From positions 22,330-86,329 of the forward strand of contig DFXM01000020.1 in the NCBI GenBank assembly GCA_002381695.1: a stretch of DNA of 64,000 nt. The letters are read 5' to 3'. Made by a program: the position numbers and the translations under genes. Under the pieces are notes generated by a model. It was not told where the DNA came from, made no database searches, and worked only from the letters and a program-made list of their open reading frames with translations. The DNA comes from Clostridium sp. UBA4108 (GTDB lineage: Bacteria; Bacillota; Clostridia; Clostridiales; Clostridiaceae). This document shows positions 26,041-34,482 of the stretch, one piece after another (within the stretch, counting starts at the first letter, position 1; each line of letters opens with the position of its first letter).

Positions 26041-26250
26041 ATGGCAAGAGTGAGTTTTAGAGAAGAGAGATGCAAGGGTTGTGGACATTGTATAAATGCA
26101 TGTCCTAAGAAAATCATAGAATTCTCTAATAAATTAAATTTAAAAGGGTATCATCCAGCTACGGTAACGGAGGAAAATATGTCAAAGTGTATTGCATGTG
26201 TATCTTGTGGAAGAATGTGTCCAGATCTTGTGATTACAGTTGAGAAATAA
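26041..26250 (+). CDS. vorD: 2-oxoacid:ferredoxin oxidoreductase delta (ferredoxin-like) subunit
   Basis: A 69-residue 2[4Fe-4S] ferredoxin-type subunit. Both cluster motifs are complete: CKGCGHCINACP (about residues 12-23) and CIACVSCGRMCP (about residues 51-62). It carries electrons from the thiamine site to free ferredoxin. It starts behind AAGGAGGTA and is followed directly by vorB. Confidence 0.9.
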   Translation: MARVSFREERCKGCGHCINACPKKIIEFSNKLNLKGYHPATVTEENMSKCIACVSCGRMCPDLVITVEK

Positions 26251-26268
26251 TTGAGGGAGGTAGAATTC

Positions 26269-27339
26269 ATGTCAGATAAAGTTTTAATGAAGGGTAATGA
26301 AGCAATTGGGGAAGCTGCTATTAAAGCAGGGTGTCAGTGTTTCTTTGGATATCCTATAACACCACAGACGGAAATTTCAGCTTATCTTTCAAGAAGAATG
26401 CCTAAAATAGGCAGAGTATTCTTACAAGCAGAAAGTGAAATAGCTGCAATAAATATGGTATATGGAGCAGCAGGTACAGGAGTAAGATGTATGACATCTT
26501 CAAGTTCTCCAGGAATAAGCTTAAAAGCAGAGGGAATATCTTATATAGCAGGTGCTGAACTTCCATGTGTTATAGTAAACATAGTAAGAGGAGGTCCAGG
26601 CCTTGGAGGAATTCAACCAGCACAGTCTGATTATTTCCAAGCAACAAAAGGTGGAGCTCATGGTGATTTTAATCTTCCAGTTTATGCACCAGCTTCAATT
26701 CAAGAGATGGTAGATTTAGTTCAAGATGCTTTTGATGTGGCTGAGATGTACAGAACACCTGTAATGGTTATGGGTGATGGAATGCTAGGACAAATGATGG
26801 AGCCAGTAGAGTTCAAAGAAAGAGAGGCTAAAGAGCTTCCAGAGAAAACTTGGGCAGCTAATGGATTAAAAGGAAGAAATAAACATAATGTAATAAACTC
26901 ACTGTACTTAAAGCCAGAAGGCTTAGAAGACCATAATAAAAAACTTCAAGCTAAATTTAAAGCTATAAAAGAAAATGAAGTTAAATATGAATTATATAAC
27001 TGTGATAGAGAGAATGACTTAGTAATGGTTGCGTATGGTACAACCTCAAGAATATGCAAAAATGTAGTTAAATTAGCGGAAAAAGAAGGCATAAAGTTAG
27101 GATTAATCAGACCAATAACACTATGGCCATTCCCAGTAGAAGCTTTTGAGAAAACTATAAATAACACAAAATTAGGATATATTTCTGTTGAGCTAAGCTG
27201 TGGTCAGATGGTTGAAGATGTAAGACTTGCGGTGGAAGGAAGAAAACCAGTAAACTTCTTTGGAAGAAGTGGTGGAATGGTTCCAAACCCAAGTGAAATA
27301 TTAGATAAAGTAAGAGAAATAGTAGGAGGTGCTAAGTAA
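26269..27339 (+). CDS. vorB: 2-oxoisovalerate:ferredoxin oxidoreductase alpha subunit VorB
   Basis: Pyrimidine-domain subunit of a thiamine-diphosphate oxidoreductase that oxidatively decarboxylates branched-chain 2-oxoacids to acyl-CoA. The 356-residue protein has GYPITPQTEI (about residue 26), the catalytic-glutamate region QAESEIAAINMVYGAAG and SSSSPGISLKAEG, followed by the C-terminal swivelling domain. ATG 26269 lies 8 nt after GGGAGG; an earlier TTG at 26251 overlaps the end of vorD. VOR rather than KOR or POR is chosen from the close fit to VorB-type proteins and from the acyl kinase neighbours. Confidence 0.85.
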   Translation: MSDKVLMKGNEAIGEAAIKAGCQCFFGYPITPQTEISAYLSRRMPKIGRVFLQAESEIAAINMVYGAAGTGVRCMTSSSSPGISLKAEGISYIAGAELPCVIVNIVRGGPGLGGIQPAQSDYFQATKGGAHGDFNLPVYAPASIQEMVDLVQDAFDVAEMYRTPVMVMGDGMLGQMMEPVEFKEREAKELPEKTWAANGLKGRNKHNVINSLYLKPEGLEDHNKKLQAKFKAIKENEVKYELYNCDRENDLVMVAYGTTSRICKNVVKLAEKEGIKLGLIRPITLWPFPVEAFEKTINNTKLGYISVELSCGQMVEDVRLAVEGRKPVNFFGRSGGMVPNPSEILDKVREIVGGAK

Positions 27340-28088
27340 TGGCTATAGTATTTCAACCAACAAAGGCGTTATTAGATGTACCTACCCATTACTGTCCAGG
27401 ATGTACTCATGGTTTAATCCATAGACTAGTGGGAGAAGTATTAGAGGAATTAAATGTTTTAGATAAAACTATAGGAGTAGCTCCAGTTGGATGTTCAGTT
27501 TTAGCATATGACTATTTTGCATGTGATATGTTTGAAGCTGCTCATGGAAGAGCACCAGCAGTAGCTACAGGAATAAAGAGATCTAATCCAGACTCAGTGG
27601 TATTCACATACCAAGGAGATGGAGATCTTGCAGCTATAGGAACAGCAGAAATTGTACATGCTGCTACTAGGGGCGAAAATATTGTCACTATATTCGTAAA
27701 TAACTGTATCTATGGAATGACAGGTGGACAAATGGCTCCAACTACATTACCAGGACAAATTACAGAAACTTCACCTTATGGAAGAGATGTAAAACTTCAA
27801 GGACATCCAATAAGAGTTTCTGAAATGATATCTACACTAGATGGTGCTTGTTATGTAGAAAGAGTTTCTGTTGACAATGTACCAAATGTATTAAAAGCTA
27901 AAAAAGCAATTAAAAAAGCTTTCCAAAATGCTATAGATGGAAAAGGTTTTTCACTAGTTGAAGTACTATCAATCTGTCCAACTAACTGGGGATTATCAGC
28001 ACAAGAATCAATGGACTGGTTAAGAAGTGATATGATGCCTTTCTATACTCTAGGAGTAAAAAAAGACACAACTCAGGAGGTGAAATAA
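27339..28088 (+). CDS. vorA: 2-oxoisovalerate:ferredoxin oxidoreductase beta (TPP) subunit
   Basis: Thiamine-diphosphate-binding subunit of 249 residues. The TPP/magnesium motif is TYQGDGDLAAIGTAE...NNCIYGMTGGQ (GDG at about residue 92, N-N about 30 residues later), and HYCPGCTHG near the start holds cysteines typical of the family. Its ATG overlaps the vorB stop by one base, so the two are translationally coupled. Confidence 0.88.
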   Translation: MAIVFQPTKALLDVPTHYCPGCTHGLIHRLVGEVLEELNVLDKTIGVAPVGCSVLAYDYFACDMFEAAHGRAPAVATGIKRSNPDSVVFTYQGDGDLAAIGTAEIVHAATRGENIVTIFVNNCIYGMTGGQMAPTTLPGQITETSPYGRDVKLQGHPIRVSEMISTLDGACYVERVSVDNVPNVLKAKKAIKKAFQNAIDGKGFSLVEVLSICPTNWGLSAQESMDWLRSDMMPFYTLGVKKDTTQEVK

Positions 28089-28089
28089 T

Positions 28090-28620
28090 ATGGCATCACA
28101 AGATATAATTTTCGCAGGTTTTGGTGGACAAGGTATATTATCCATGGGAAAATTCTTAGCTTATGCTGGGATGGATGCTAACATGAACGTATCTTGGTTA
28201 CCATCTTATGGTCCAGAAATGCGTGGAGGTACAGCTAACTGTTCAGTAATAGTTTCAGATGACAGTGTAGGGTCGCCTATAGTTACAATGCCTACTTCAG
28301 TAGTAGTTATGAATAGACCATCTCTAGATAAATTTGAAAAAGATTTAGCTAAGGGCGGATTACTAATAATAGACTGTGATTTAGTTGATAGAGAGCCGAA
28401 TAGAACTGATATAGAAGTAATAAAAATACCAGCTCAAACAGAAGCTGATAAATTAGGAAGCAAACAAATTGCTAACATGGTACTTCTAGGAGCCTTAGTC
28501 GAAAAAACAGGAATAGTTTCAATGGAAACTCTACTACAATCCTTAAAAGACCATGGTAAAGAAAAATTCTTTGAAATAAATAGAAGAGCTATAGAAGTAG
28601 GAGCTTCATATGTAAAATAA
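28090..28620 (+). CDS. vorC: 2-oxoisovalerate:ferredoxin oxidoreductase gamma subunit
   Basis: A 176-residue gamma-domain subunit with the GFGGQGILSMGKFLAYAGM start and the SYGPEMRGGTANCSVIVSD segment that closes over CoA and the active site. It follows the beta gene by 1 bp. With VorD, VorB and VorA it completes the four-subunit enzyme. A strong terminator follows. Confidence 0.88.
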   Translation: MASQDIIFAGFGGQGILSMGKFLAYAGMDANMNVSWLPSYGPEMRGGTANCSVIVSDDSVGSPIVTMPTSVVVMNRPSLDKFEKDLAKGGLLIIDCDLVDREPNRTDIEVIKIPAQTEADKLGSKQIANMVLLGALVEKTGIVSMETLLQSLKDHGKEKFFEINRRAIEVGASYVK

Positions 28621-28631
28621 TGTATCTACCC

Positions 28632-28672
28632 CTGGGGTCATTCCATTTTATGGAATGACCCCAGTTTTTTAT
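28632..28672 (+). terminator. Terminator after vorC
   Basis: A perfect 14-bp stem (CTGGGGTCATTCCA with TGGAATGACCCCAG) over a 5-nt loop is followed by TTTTTTATTT. Confidence 0.95.
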
Positions 28673-28710
28673 TTAGGGATTTTTCAAAATATTTTTTATA
28701 ACATATTTAC

Positions 28711-28734
28711 AATGTAACAATGTTATGTTACATT
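28711..28734. promoter_or_regulatory. Palindromic operator candidate upstream of the MFS transporter
   Basis: AATGTAAC (28711-28718) and GTTACATT (28727-28734) form a perfect 8-bp inverted repeat with an 8-bp spacer that itself reads ATGTTATG-like. An AACAATGTTATGTTG element recurs just before the MFS ribosome site (about 28903-28917), so two related sites may flank the promoter. The 312-bp region 28621-28932 holds the vor terminator and these sites and no further gene that I can see. Confidence 0.45.
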
Positions 28735-28932
28735 GATATTATAGTAATAGAAAACAAACTTTAAAGTTTATTTACGTATTATGTTATGTGAGAATAGGGT
28801 CAAATTACAATCTAAATATGTAGCAAACAAAAGTAGCAGTAATAATATGAGTAAATGTATAAACTGCTTAATAAGAAAAATGGTGTATTAATAAATTATG
28901 AAAACAATGTTATGTTGTATGGAGGTATAAAA

Positions 28933-30234
28933 ATGGATGAGGGAAAAACTTTAAAGCTATGGAACAGGAACTTCTTTTTACTTTGGCAAGGGCAGCTAGT
29001 GTCTTATTTGGGAGATATCATATATATGATTGCTTTAGACTTTTGGGTATTAGAGGTGACTGAGTCTACAGCACTAATGGGTCTACTCTCTGCAGTGGCT
29101 TTAATTCCAAGATTAATTTTAGGGCCTTTTGCAGGAGTTTTAGTAGATAGATTGAATAGAAGAAATATCATAGTAATTACGGATTTTATAAGAGGTATAT
29201 TATGTACTTTTGCAGGTATAGCTGCACTAAATGGCTTTATACAGGTATGGATGGTATTTGTTATAGCAATTGTAAATAGTATGTGTTCAGCATTTTTTAA
29301 TCCATGCATAACATCGGTAAAACCAGATATAGTACCTAAAGATAAAATAGTTAAGGCAAACTCTATAACTAGTTTTGCAGAATCAGGAGCAAGTATGGTT
29401 GGAAATTCTATAGCTGGGATTTTGTATGTATCAATAGGAGCTCCATATATGTTCTTATTTAATGGTGTATCTTATTTATTTTCAGCATTTACAGAGATAT
29501 TTATCAAAGTTCCAGCTGTAAAAAGAGAAGTAGAACAAAGGAATGTTACATTAAAAAGTGATTTTATTGAAGGTTTTAAATTTTTATGGAAATTTAAAGC
29601 TTTAAGAAATATTTTTATAGTGTCGTCCTTCATAAATTTTTTATGTAATGCTGCCTTTATATTACTACTTCCTTATTTTAAAGAAATGAATTTTTTAGGA
29701 GCAGAGAAATATGGAATAGCTATGGCAATGAGTTCCTTAGGAATGGTAATAGGTAGTGGGATTTTATCTTTAATTAGTATAAAAAACAGTCAAAAATTTA
29801 GAGTATCCACCACAGCAATGATAGTTATGTCAAGTCTATGGCTTATTATGCCTCTTGTGAATAATTTTTATGTTATAGCTACTGCTCTTTTAATAGCTCA
29901 AATGTGCAATATGATTTCTAACACTATATTTAATTCTACAATGATGATTACAATTCCACAAGAAAAAAGGGGAAAGGTATTTTCACTTATTAGTACTTTT
30001 TCCATGGGGTTAAGTCCACTAGGAATAGCGCTAGGAGGAATAATGGGAGAATTTATTTCAATAAAAATTGCTATGCTGATGTTTTTTGCAATGACTTTTA
30101 TAGGTGCTTTATCCATTCCTATGTTAAAAGGATTTAAGACTATGATAAGCTTTAATCCTGAAGAGCAAACATTGGAAGAATTGATAGCATTAACTAATGG
30201 AGAAATTAATAATATAAGTATGGAAATTAATTAG
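28933..30234 (+). CDS. MFS transporter (drug-efflux-like)
   Basis: A 433-residue major facilitator protein with about 12 membrane helices. It has the family start FFLLWQGQLVSYLGD and the loop 2-3 motif GPFAGVLVDRLNRRNII typical of the MFS_3/macrolide-efflux-like group. ATG 28933 follows GGAGGTATAAAA; the frame is open 78 bp further upstream without a ribosome site. Substrate unknown; efflux of a toxic compound is the usual role. It has no regulator gene adjacent, though a palindrome precedes it. Confidence 0.85.
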   Translation: MDEGKTLKLWNRNFFLLWQGQLVSYLGDIIYMIALDFWVLEVTESTALMGLLSAVALIPRLILGPFAGVLVDRLNRRNIIVITDFIRGILCTFAGIAALNGFIQVWMVFVIAIVNSMCSAFFNPCITSVKPDIVPKDKIVKANSITSFAESGASMVGNSIAGILYVSIGAPYMFLFNGVSYLFSAFTEIFIKVPAVKREVEQRNVTLKSDFIEGFKFLWKFKALRNIFIVSSFINFLCNAAFILLLPYFKEMNFLGAEKYGIAMAMSSLGMVIGSGILSLISIKNSQKFRVSTTAMIVMSSLWLIMPLVNNFYVIATALLIAQMCNMISNTIFNSTMMITIPQEKRGKVFSLISTFSMGLSPLGIALGGIMGEFISIKIAMLMFFAMTFIGALSIPMLKGFKTMISFNPEEQTLEELIALTNGEINNISMEIN

Positions 30235-30271
30235 AAGATATTGAGTATATGCAAGTTAAGGAGGAACAAGG

Positions 30272-30967
30272 ATGGTTAACAATGAAACATGTGGAGATTT
30301 AAAAATATCAGGAAGTGGAAAGGCTACAGGCGGAAGGTATAGACAAGTAGCTATAAGCGGAAGTGGAAAAGTCACTCAAGATTTAAAATGCATAGATGGA
30401 GGAATAAGTGGAAGTGGTACGGTACAGGGTTCTATTCATGCAGATAGATTTAAAATAAGTGGAAGCGGTAAGATAGGCGGTAATTTTAAAGGAGAGAATT
30501 TTGTTATCTCTGGAGGAGGAACTGTAGGTGGAAGAATAAGCTCTACTAATGTGAATATAAATGGTGGAGCTAGAGTGCAACAAGGAATTGAGGGGGAAAT
30601 AATAAATATTAATGGATCTATTATAACTCAAGGAATGATTAATGGAGATGAAGTTAATATTGGATTAAATGGAAGCTGTGAGATAGAAGAGATTGGCGCT
30701 TCAAGGGTAAGGGTATCTGAAGAGTTTAATATTAGAAATAGTATAGCCGTACAATGGCTTATAAAGTTATTTAGTAGAAATCATGGATATTTAAGAGTAA
30801 AGACTATTGAAGCAGACGAAGTATATCTAGAAAATACTATAGCAGAGGTAGTTAGAGGGGAAAAGATAATCATAGGTAAAGGCTGTAACATAAAGAGAAT
30901 AGAGTATAGAAATTCCTTTGAAAAGATAGATTCTAACTCTATTGTAGAAGAAGAAAGGAGGCTTTAA
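30272..30967 (+). CDS. Bactofilin-like polymer-forming protein (copy 1)
   Basis: A 231-residue beta-solenoid protein built on a repeating ISGSG/KISGSGK pattern with a period of about 17-20 residues (about residues 10-125), as in bactofilins and Bacillus YhbE/YhbF. Its C-terminal part (about residues 150-215) has a second, less regular strand pattern with ADEVYLENTIAEVVRG, also found in the second copy. Bactofilins form stable cytoskeletal filaments without nucleotide. It starts behind AAGGAGGAAC and ends 9 bp before the HTH protein. Confidence 0.8.
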   Translation: MVNNETCGDLKISGSGKATGGRYRQVAISGSGKVTQDLKCIDGGISGSGTVQGSIHADRFKISGSGKIGGNFKGENFVISGGGTVGGRISSTNVNINGGARVQQGIEGEIININGSIITQGMINGDEVNIGLNGSCEIEEIGASRVRVSEEFNIRNSIAVQWLIKLFSRNHGYLRVKTIEADEVYLENTIAEVVRGEKIIIGKGCNIKRIEYRNSFEKIDSNSIVEEERRL

Positions 30968-30976
30968 GAAAAAGAT

Positions 30977-31603
30977 ATGGAAGAATTAATTTCTAAGAAG
31001 GAGATATTAGATATAACAGGTATTTCTTATGGTCAACTTTATAGATGGAAAAGAAAAAATTTAATACCAGAGGAATGGTTTATAAAAAAATCTAGTTATA
31101 CGGGTCAGGAAACTTATTTTCCTAAGGAGAAAATTTTAGATAGAATAAAAAAGATATTGGAATTTAAGGATGATATGCCACTAGATGATTTAGCAGATAT
31201 GTTTTCTAATAAGATCAATGTTAATAGTGGAAGTGAAAGTTATGTAATAGAAAAAAATATTATAAATTCTGATGTTATAGGAATTTATAAAGATATGTTT
31301 GGAGCTAAAGAAAATTATAATTTTAAAGACATGTTATTTATGTATATATTACAACATCAACTAACCTTAGGAGAGATTACAATTGATGAATTAGAGCTAT
31401 TAATTGACATCATAAGCAGAGAATATGATAAGCTGCAAGCAGATGAAGGAAAGGTATATCTGGTTAGAAAATTAGGATTATCTATAGGTATAGGAGCATT
31501 CAAGGAACCAATCTTATTAGATAAAAATACTAAAGTTATATGTACACTAGATATTAATAAATATACGGAGGAATTAAATTTAAAATTAGCTGAACAGACT
31601 TAA
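30977..31603 (+). CDS. DUF4004 / YhbD-like helix-turn-helix protein
   Basis: A 208-residue protein with an N-terminal MerR-like HTH (about residues 1-70: SKKEILDITGISYGQLYRWKRKNLIPEEWF, then an aromatic/Tyr-rich wing). The rest is a helical region of unknown role. In Bacillus yhbD-yhbE-yhbF a protein of this family is encoded with two bactofilins, exactly as here. It may regulate the bactofilin genes or act as their binding partner. The start codon lies 15 nt from the nearest GGAGG, so translation is probably coupled to the upstream gene. Confidence 0.75.
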   Translation: MEELISKKEILDITGISYGQLYRWKRKNLIPEEWFIKKSSYTGQETYFPKEKILDRIKKILEFKDDMPLDDLADMFSNKINVNSGSESYVIEKNIINSDVIGIYKDMFGAKENYNFKDMLFMYILQHQLTLGEITIDELELLIDIISREYDKLQADEGKVYLVRKLGLSIGIGAFKEPILLDKNTKVICTLDINKYTEELNLKLAEQT

Positions 31604-31664
31604 GATAAAATGTATGAAAGAAAAGTATAAGTTAAAAATATGGTATTGAATAAGGAGGGGGAAA

Positions 31665-32564
31665 ATGACTGTTTATGATGCTATGGATTTAAAAATAAGT
31701 GGGGATTTAGAAACTAAAGGTGGAAATTATAAAGATGTAAAAATTAGTGGAGATGGAATAATAAATGGGGATATCACTTGCAAATCTTTTAGGATTAGCG
31801 GTAATGGAGATGTAAAAGGGAATGTAGAGTGTGAGGGTTTATTTAAAGTTAGTGGTGATGCAAGCATTATTAACGCAATAAGCTGTGTAGAGTTTAGCAT
31901 TAGTGGAGATTGTGAAGTGCTAGGAGATTTAAGGGTTGTGAATGAATTGAAAGTTAGTGGAGAATTGAATGCAGGTGGAAATATTTATTGTGGAAGTTTA
32001 AGAGTGAGTGGAGACATAGAAGCAAAGAAAAGTATTAATTGTAAGGAGATAGTACATGTCAGTGGAGATATAGATGTGGATGGAGATTTTAATGGATTAG
32101 ACATATCTATTTCTGGAGATTGTTCTGTTGAAGGAAAGCTATGTGGAAATAATATAAAGATATCAGGGGATATAGAAACTGAAAGTGGGATAGAGGGAGA
32201 AAAGATAATACTAACTGGATCTACAAAAAGTAAGGGACTAGTAAATGGAGATGAAATATATATAGATATATCTGGGAAACATTATATAAAAGAAATTGGT
32301 GGAAGAATAATTAAAGTTATGGAGAATAAAGAAATTAGAGGAGCTTCAGGGAGTTTTTTAGGATGGAGTCTTAAAAGCATGGGAAAGCTTGAATGTGAAT
32401 GCATAGAGGGCGATGAAGTATATCTTGAGAGAACAATAGCTAATATAGTAAGAGGAAAGAATATAACTATAGGAAAAGAATGTAAAATAAACACCATTGA
32501 ATATAGCGATGAACTTAAGGTAATAGATACAAAATCATTTATAGGAAAGTCCTCTAAAATTTAA
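31665..32564 (+). CDS. Bactofilin-like polymer-forming protein (copy 2)
   Basis: A 299-residue beta-solenoid protein with a long array of KISGD/KVSGD-type rungs (about residues 8-190) of roughly 17-20 residues each. The C-terminal module (about 205-285) is shared with copy 1, including GDEVYLERTIANIVRGKNITIG. It is longer than copy 1 by about three to four rungs. It begins behind AAGGAGGGGG. The pair probably co-assembles; this is inferred from the Bacillus pair. Confidence 0.8.
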   Translation: MTVYDAMDLKISGDLETKGGNYKDVKISGDGIINGDITCKSFRISGNGDVKGNVECEGLFKVSGDASIINAISCVEFSISGDCEVLGDLRVVNELKVSGELNAGGNIYCGSLRVSGDIEAKKSINCKEIVHVSGDIDVDGDFNGLDISISGDCSVEGKLCGNNIKISGDIETESGIEGEKIILTGSTKSKGLVNGDEIYIDISGKHYIKEIGGRIIKVMENKEIRGASGSFLGWSLKSMGKLECECIEGDEVYLERTIANIVRGKNITIGKECKINTIEYSDELKVIDTKSFIGKSSKI

Positions 32565-32600
32565 AGTAAGTATTTACAAAACAATAAAATAAATTTGAAT

Positions 32601-32637
32601 AAAAATCATGGAAGAAATCTTTCCATGATTTTTATTT
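32601..32637 (+). terminator. Terminator after the bactofilin operon
   Basis: AAAAATCATGGAA pairs with TTCCATGATTTTT over a short loop and is followed by ATTTTACTTT. Confidence 0.85.
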
Positions 32638-32704
32638 TACTTTAATATAACTTTTATGTAGAATTAGATTAGAGTAAATATAGTTAAGTTGGGGGATTTA
32701 TAAA

Positions 32705-34369
32705 ATGTATGATATGAGAGGTCTACTTAAAAAATACTATGGATTCATTATAGGGTTAGTAGGGGTAGGATTTTTACAAAATATGATGATTTTTATATAT
32801 CCTATACTTATAAGTGAACTTTTTCAGGATATAGGAGCATATAAAACATTATGGGACATAAAGTGGTATATAATAATATCTTTAATAGCTATAGTGATAA
32901 TCAATATATTAAAACATGTATTTGATTCTATAAGGACCAAATTTTATGAAAGATTTAATTTAGAAGAGAGTGCATACATATACTCTAAAGTATTTGAAAT
33001 AAACTATGAAACTCTTAAAATGAATAAGGGTGATTATTATGTGCATAAAATATATAATGCTGTGGATAGTATAGCGGGATTTTTAGCTAATAATATAGTA
33101 AAACAGTGGATAATGTGGACAAACCTTTTAGTGGTAGTGGTTTTAATTGCTACAGTGAATATAGTAGTAGCTGTCATTGTAAGTATATTGATACCTATAA
33201 ACTATTTTTTATGTAAAAAATTAAATGAAGAAATAATAGAGGGAAATAGAAAAATAAAAGATGACGAAGATGAAACTTTAAACAACATAAATGATATTAT
33301 CAATAATGTACAAGGTGTAAAATTACATAATGTGGATAATTATTTTTATAATAGAATAAAAGCCTATATGGAGAATTTACAGGAACAAAGAAGCTTCTTT
33401 TATAGATATAAAAATGATAGTAAATTAGTATTGGAATTTGCAAATAATATAATAATCATAGCATCAATTAGTGTTACTTCAATACTTTTAATTTTAGAAA
33501 TAATAAATATATCAAGATGGATATTTATTATTATGCTAATAGTAATATATTATAATAACTTGAAACTATTTACTGTGAGATACAGCTCTTTAAATAATGC
33601 TAAGGATAATCTTAAATTTATTAATGAAGAAATACTAAAGAAAAAGGAATATGAAGGAGCTAATAAGATTAGTATAGATGTCATTAAATCTATAGAGTGT
33701 AACATAAAGTCCTTTGAATACATTAATAAACAACAGGTATTAAAAAACTTAAATGTGTCTTTTTATCAGGGAGAAAAAATTGCTATCATAGGAGAAGAAG
33801 GATCAGGAAAATCTACACTATGGAAGTTAATATTAAAGTTATATAAATCTGAGGGAATATTCATAAATGGATTTAAATTAAATATAATAAATAATCAATC
33901 AATAAGAAATTTGATATGGGTAATAAGTAAAGATGTAGGGATTTTCCCAGGAACTATAAAAGAAAATATTTTTTTAAATGAAACAATAACTCCAGATAAA
34001 TTAAAATATATTAGCTCTCTTAAATTTATGGAATATTTTAATTCACTTCCTAATGGGTTAGATACGTATATATATAAGAGTGATAATAAACTTTCAGAAG
34101 AACATATTCAGATAATAGAGATATGTAGAGTGTTAGTGAGAAATCCTGAGATTATAATATTAGATGAACCTACCTATTTTATAAAAAAAGAATATGAAGA
34201 AGAAATTTATAAGGAGATATATAAAGTTTTTGAAAAAAAGATGATAATATTAATCACGAATAATCTAGAGTTATTAGAGAAAAGTGAAATAATCTTTAGA
34301 ATAAAAGAAGGTGAAGTAGTAAATCAATTTAGCTCTGTTGAGGAGTTAAAGACTAGATACACCATGTAG
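32705..34369 (+). CDS. ABC-type protein with degenerate ATPase motifs
   Basis: A 554-residue protein with the exporter layout: a membrane domain of about five to six helices (about residues 10-320) and an ABC domain (about 335-554). Walker A is intact (GEEGSGKST, about residue 360) and Walker B is intact with its Glu (IIILDEP). The other motifs are altered: the Q-loop reads VISKDVG instead of a VxQD form, the LSGGQ signature reads LSEEHIQ, the D-loop SALD is FIKK, and the switch His is replaced in ITNNLELL. The protein can probably bind ATP but should be a poor ATPase. No partner subunit is next to it. It lies between the bactofilins and glmM. Confidence 0.8.
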   Translation: MYDMRGLLKKYYGFIIGLVGVGFLQNMMIFIYPILISELFQDIGAYKTLWDIKWYIIISLIAIVIINILKHVFDSIRTKFYERFNLEESAYIYSKVFEINYETLKMNKGDYYVHKIYNAVDSIAGFLANNIVKQWIMWTNLLVVVVLIATVNIVVAVIVSILIPINYFLCKKLNEEIIEGNRKIKDDEDETLNNINDIINNVQGVKLHNVDNYFYNRIKAYMENLQEQRSFFYRYKNDSKLVLEFANNIIIIASISVTSILLILEIINISRWIFIIMLIVIYYNNLKLFTVRYSSLNNAKDNLKFINEEILKKKEYEGANKISIDVIKSIECNIKSFEYINKQQVLKNLNVSFYQGEKIAIIGEEGSGKSTLWKLILKLYKSEGIFINGFKLNIINNQSIRNLIWVISKDVGIFPGTIKENIFLNETITPDKLKYISSLKFMEYFNSLPNGLDTYIYKSDNKLSEEHIQIIEICRVLVRNPEIIILDEPTYFIKKEYEEEIYKEIYKVFEKKMIILITNNLELLEKSEIIFRIKEGEVVNQFSSVEELKTRYTM

Positions 34370-34482
34370 TTTGTATTATAATTATTCATAGATGTTTTAA
34401 ATAACATTTTAAAAATGAGATTTAACCAATAAAGATGAAGATTACATGTAAAGATTAAATAGAAAAAAAGTGAGGTAAAACT

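Noticed and set aside
30272..32564. Regular short repeats that could be mistaken for a CRISPR or satellite array
   Set aside because: The repeats are protein-level rungs (ISGSG, KISGD) of beta-solenoid genes; the DNA repeats are not uniform and have no spacers.
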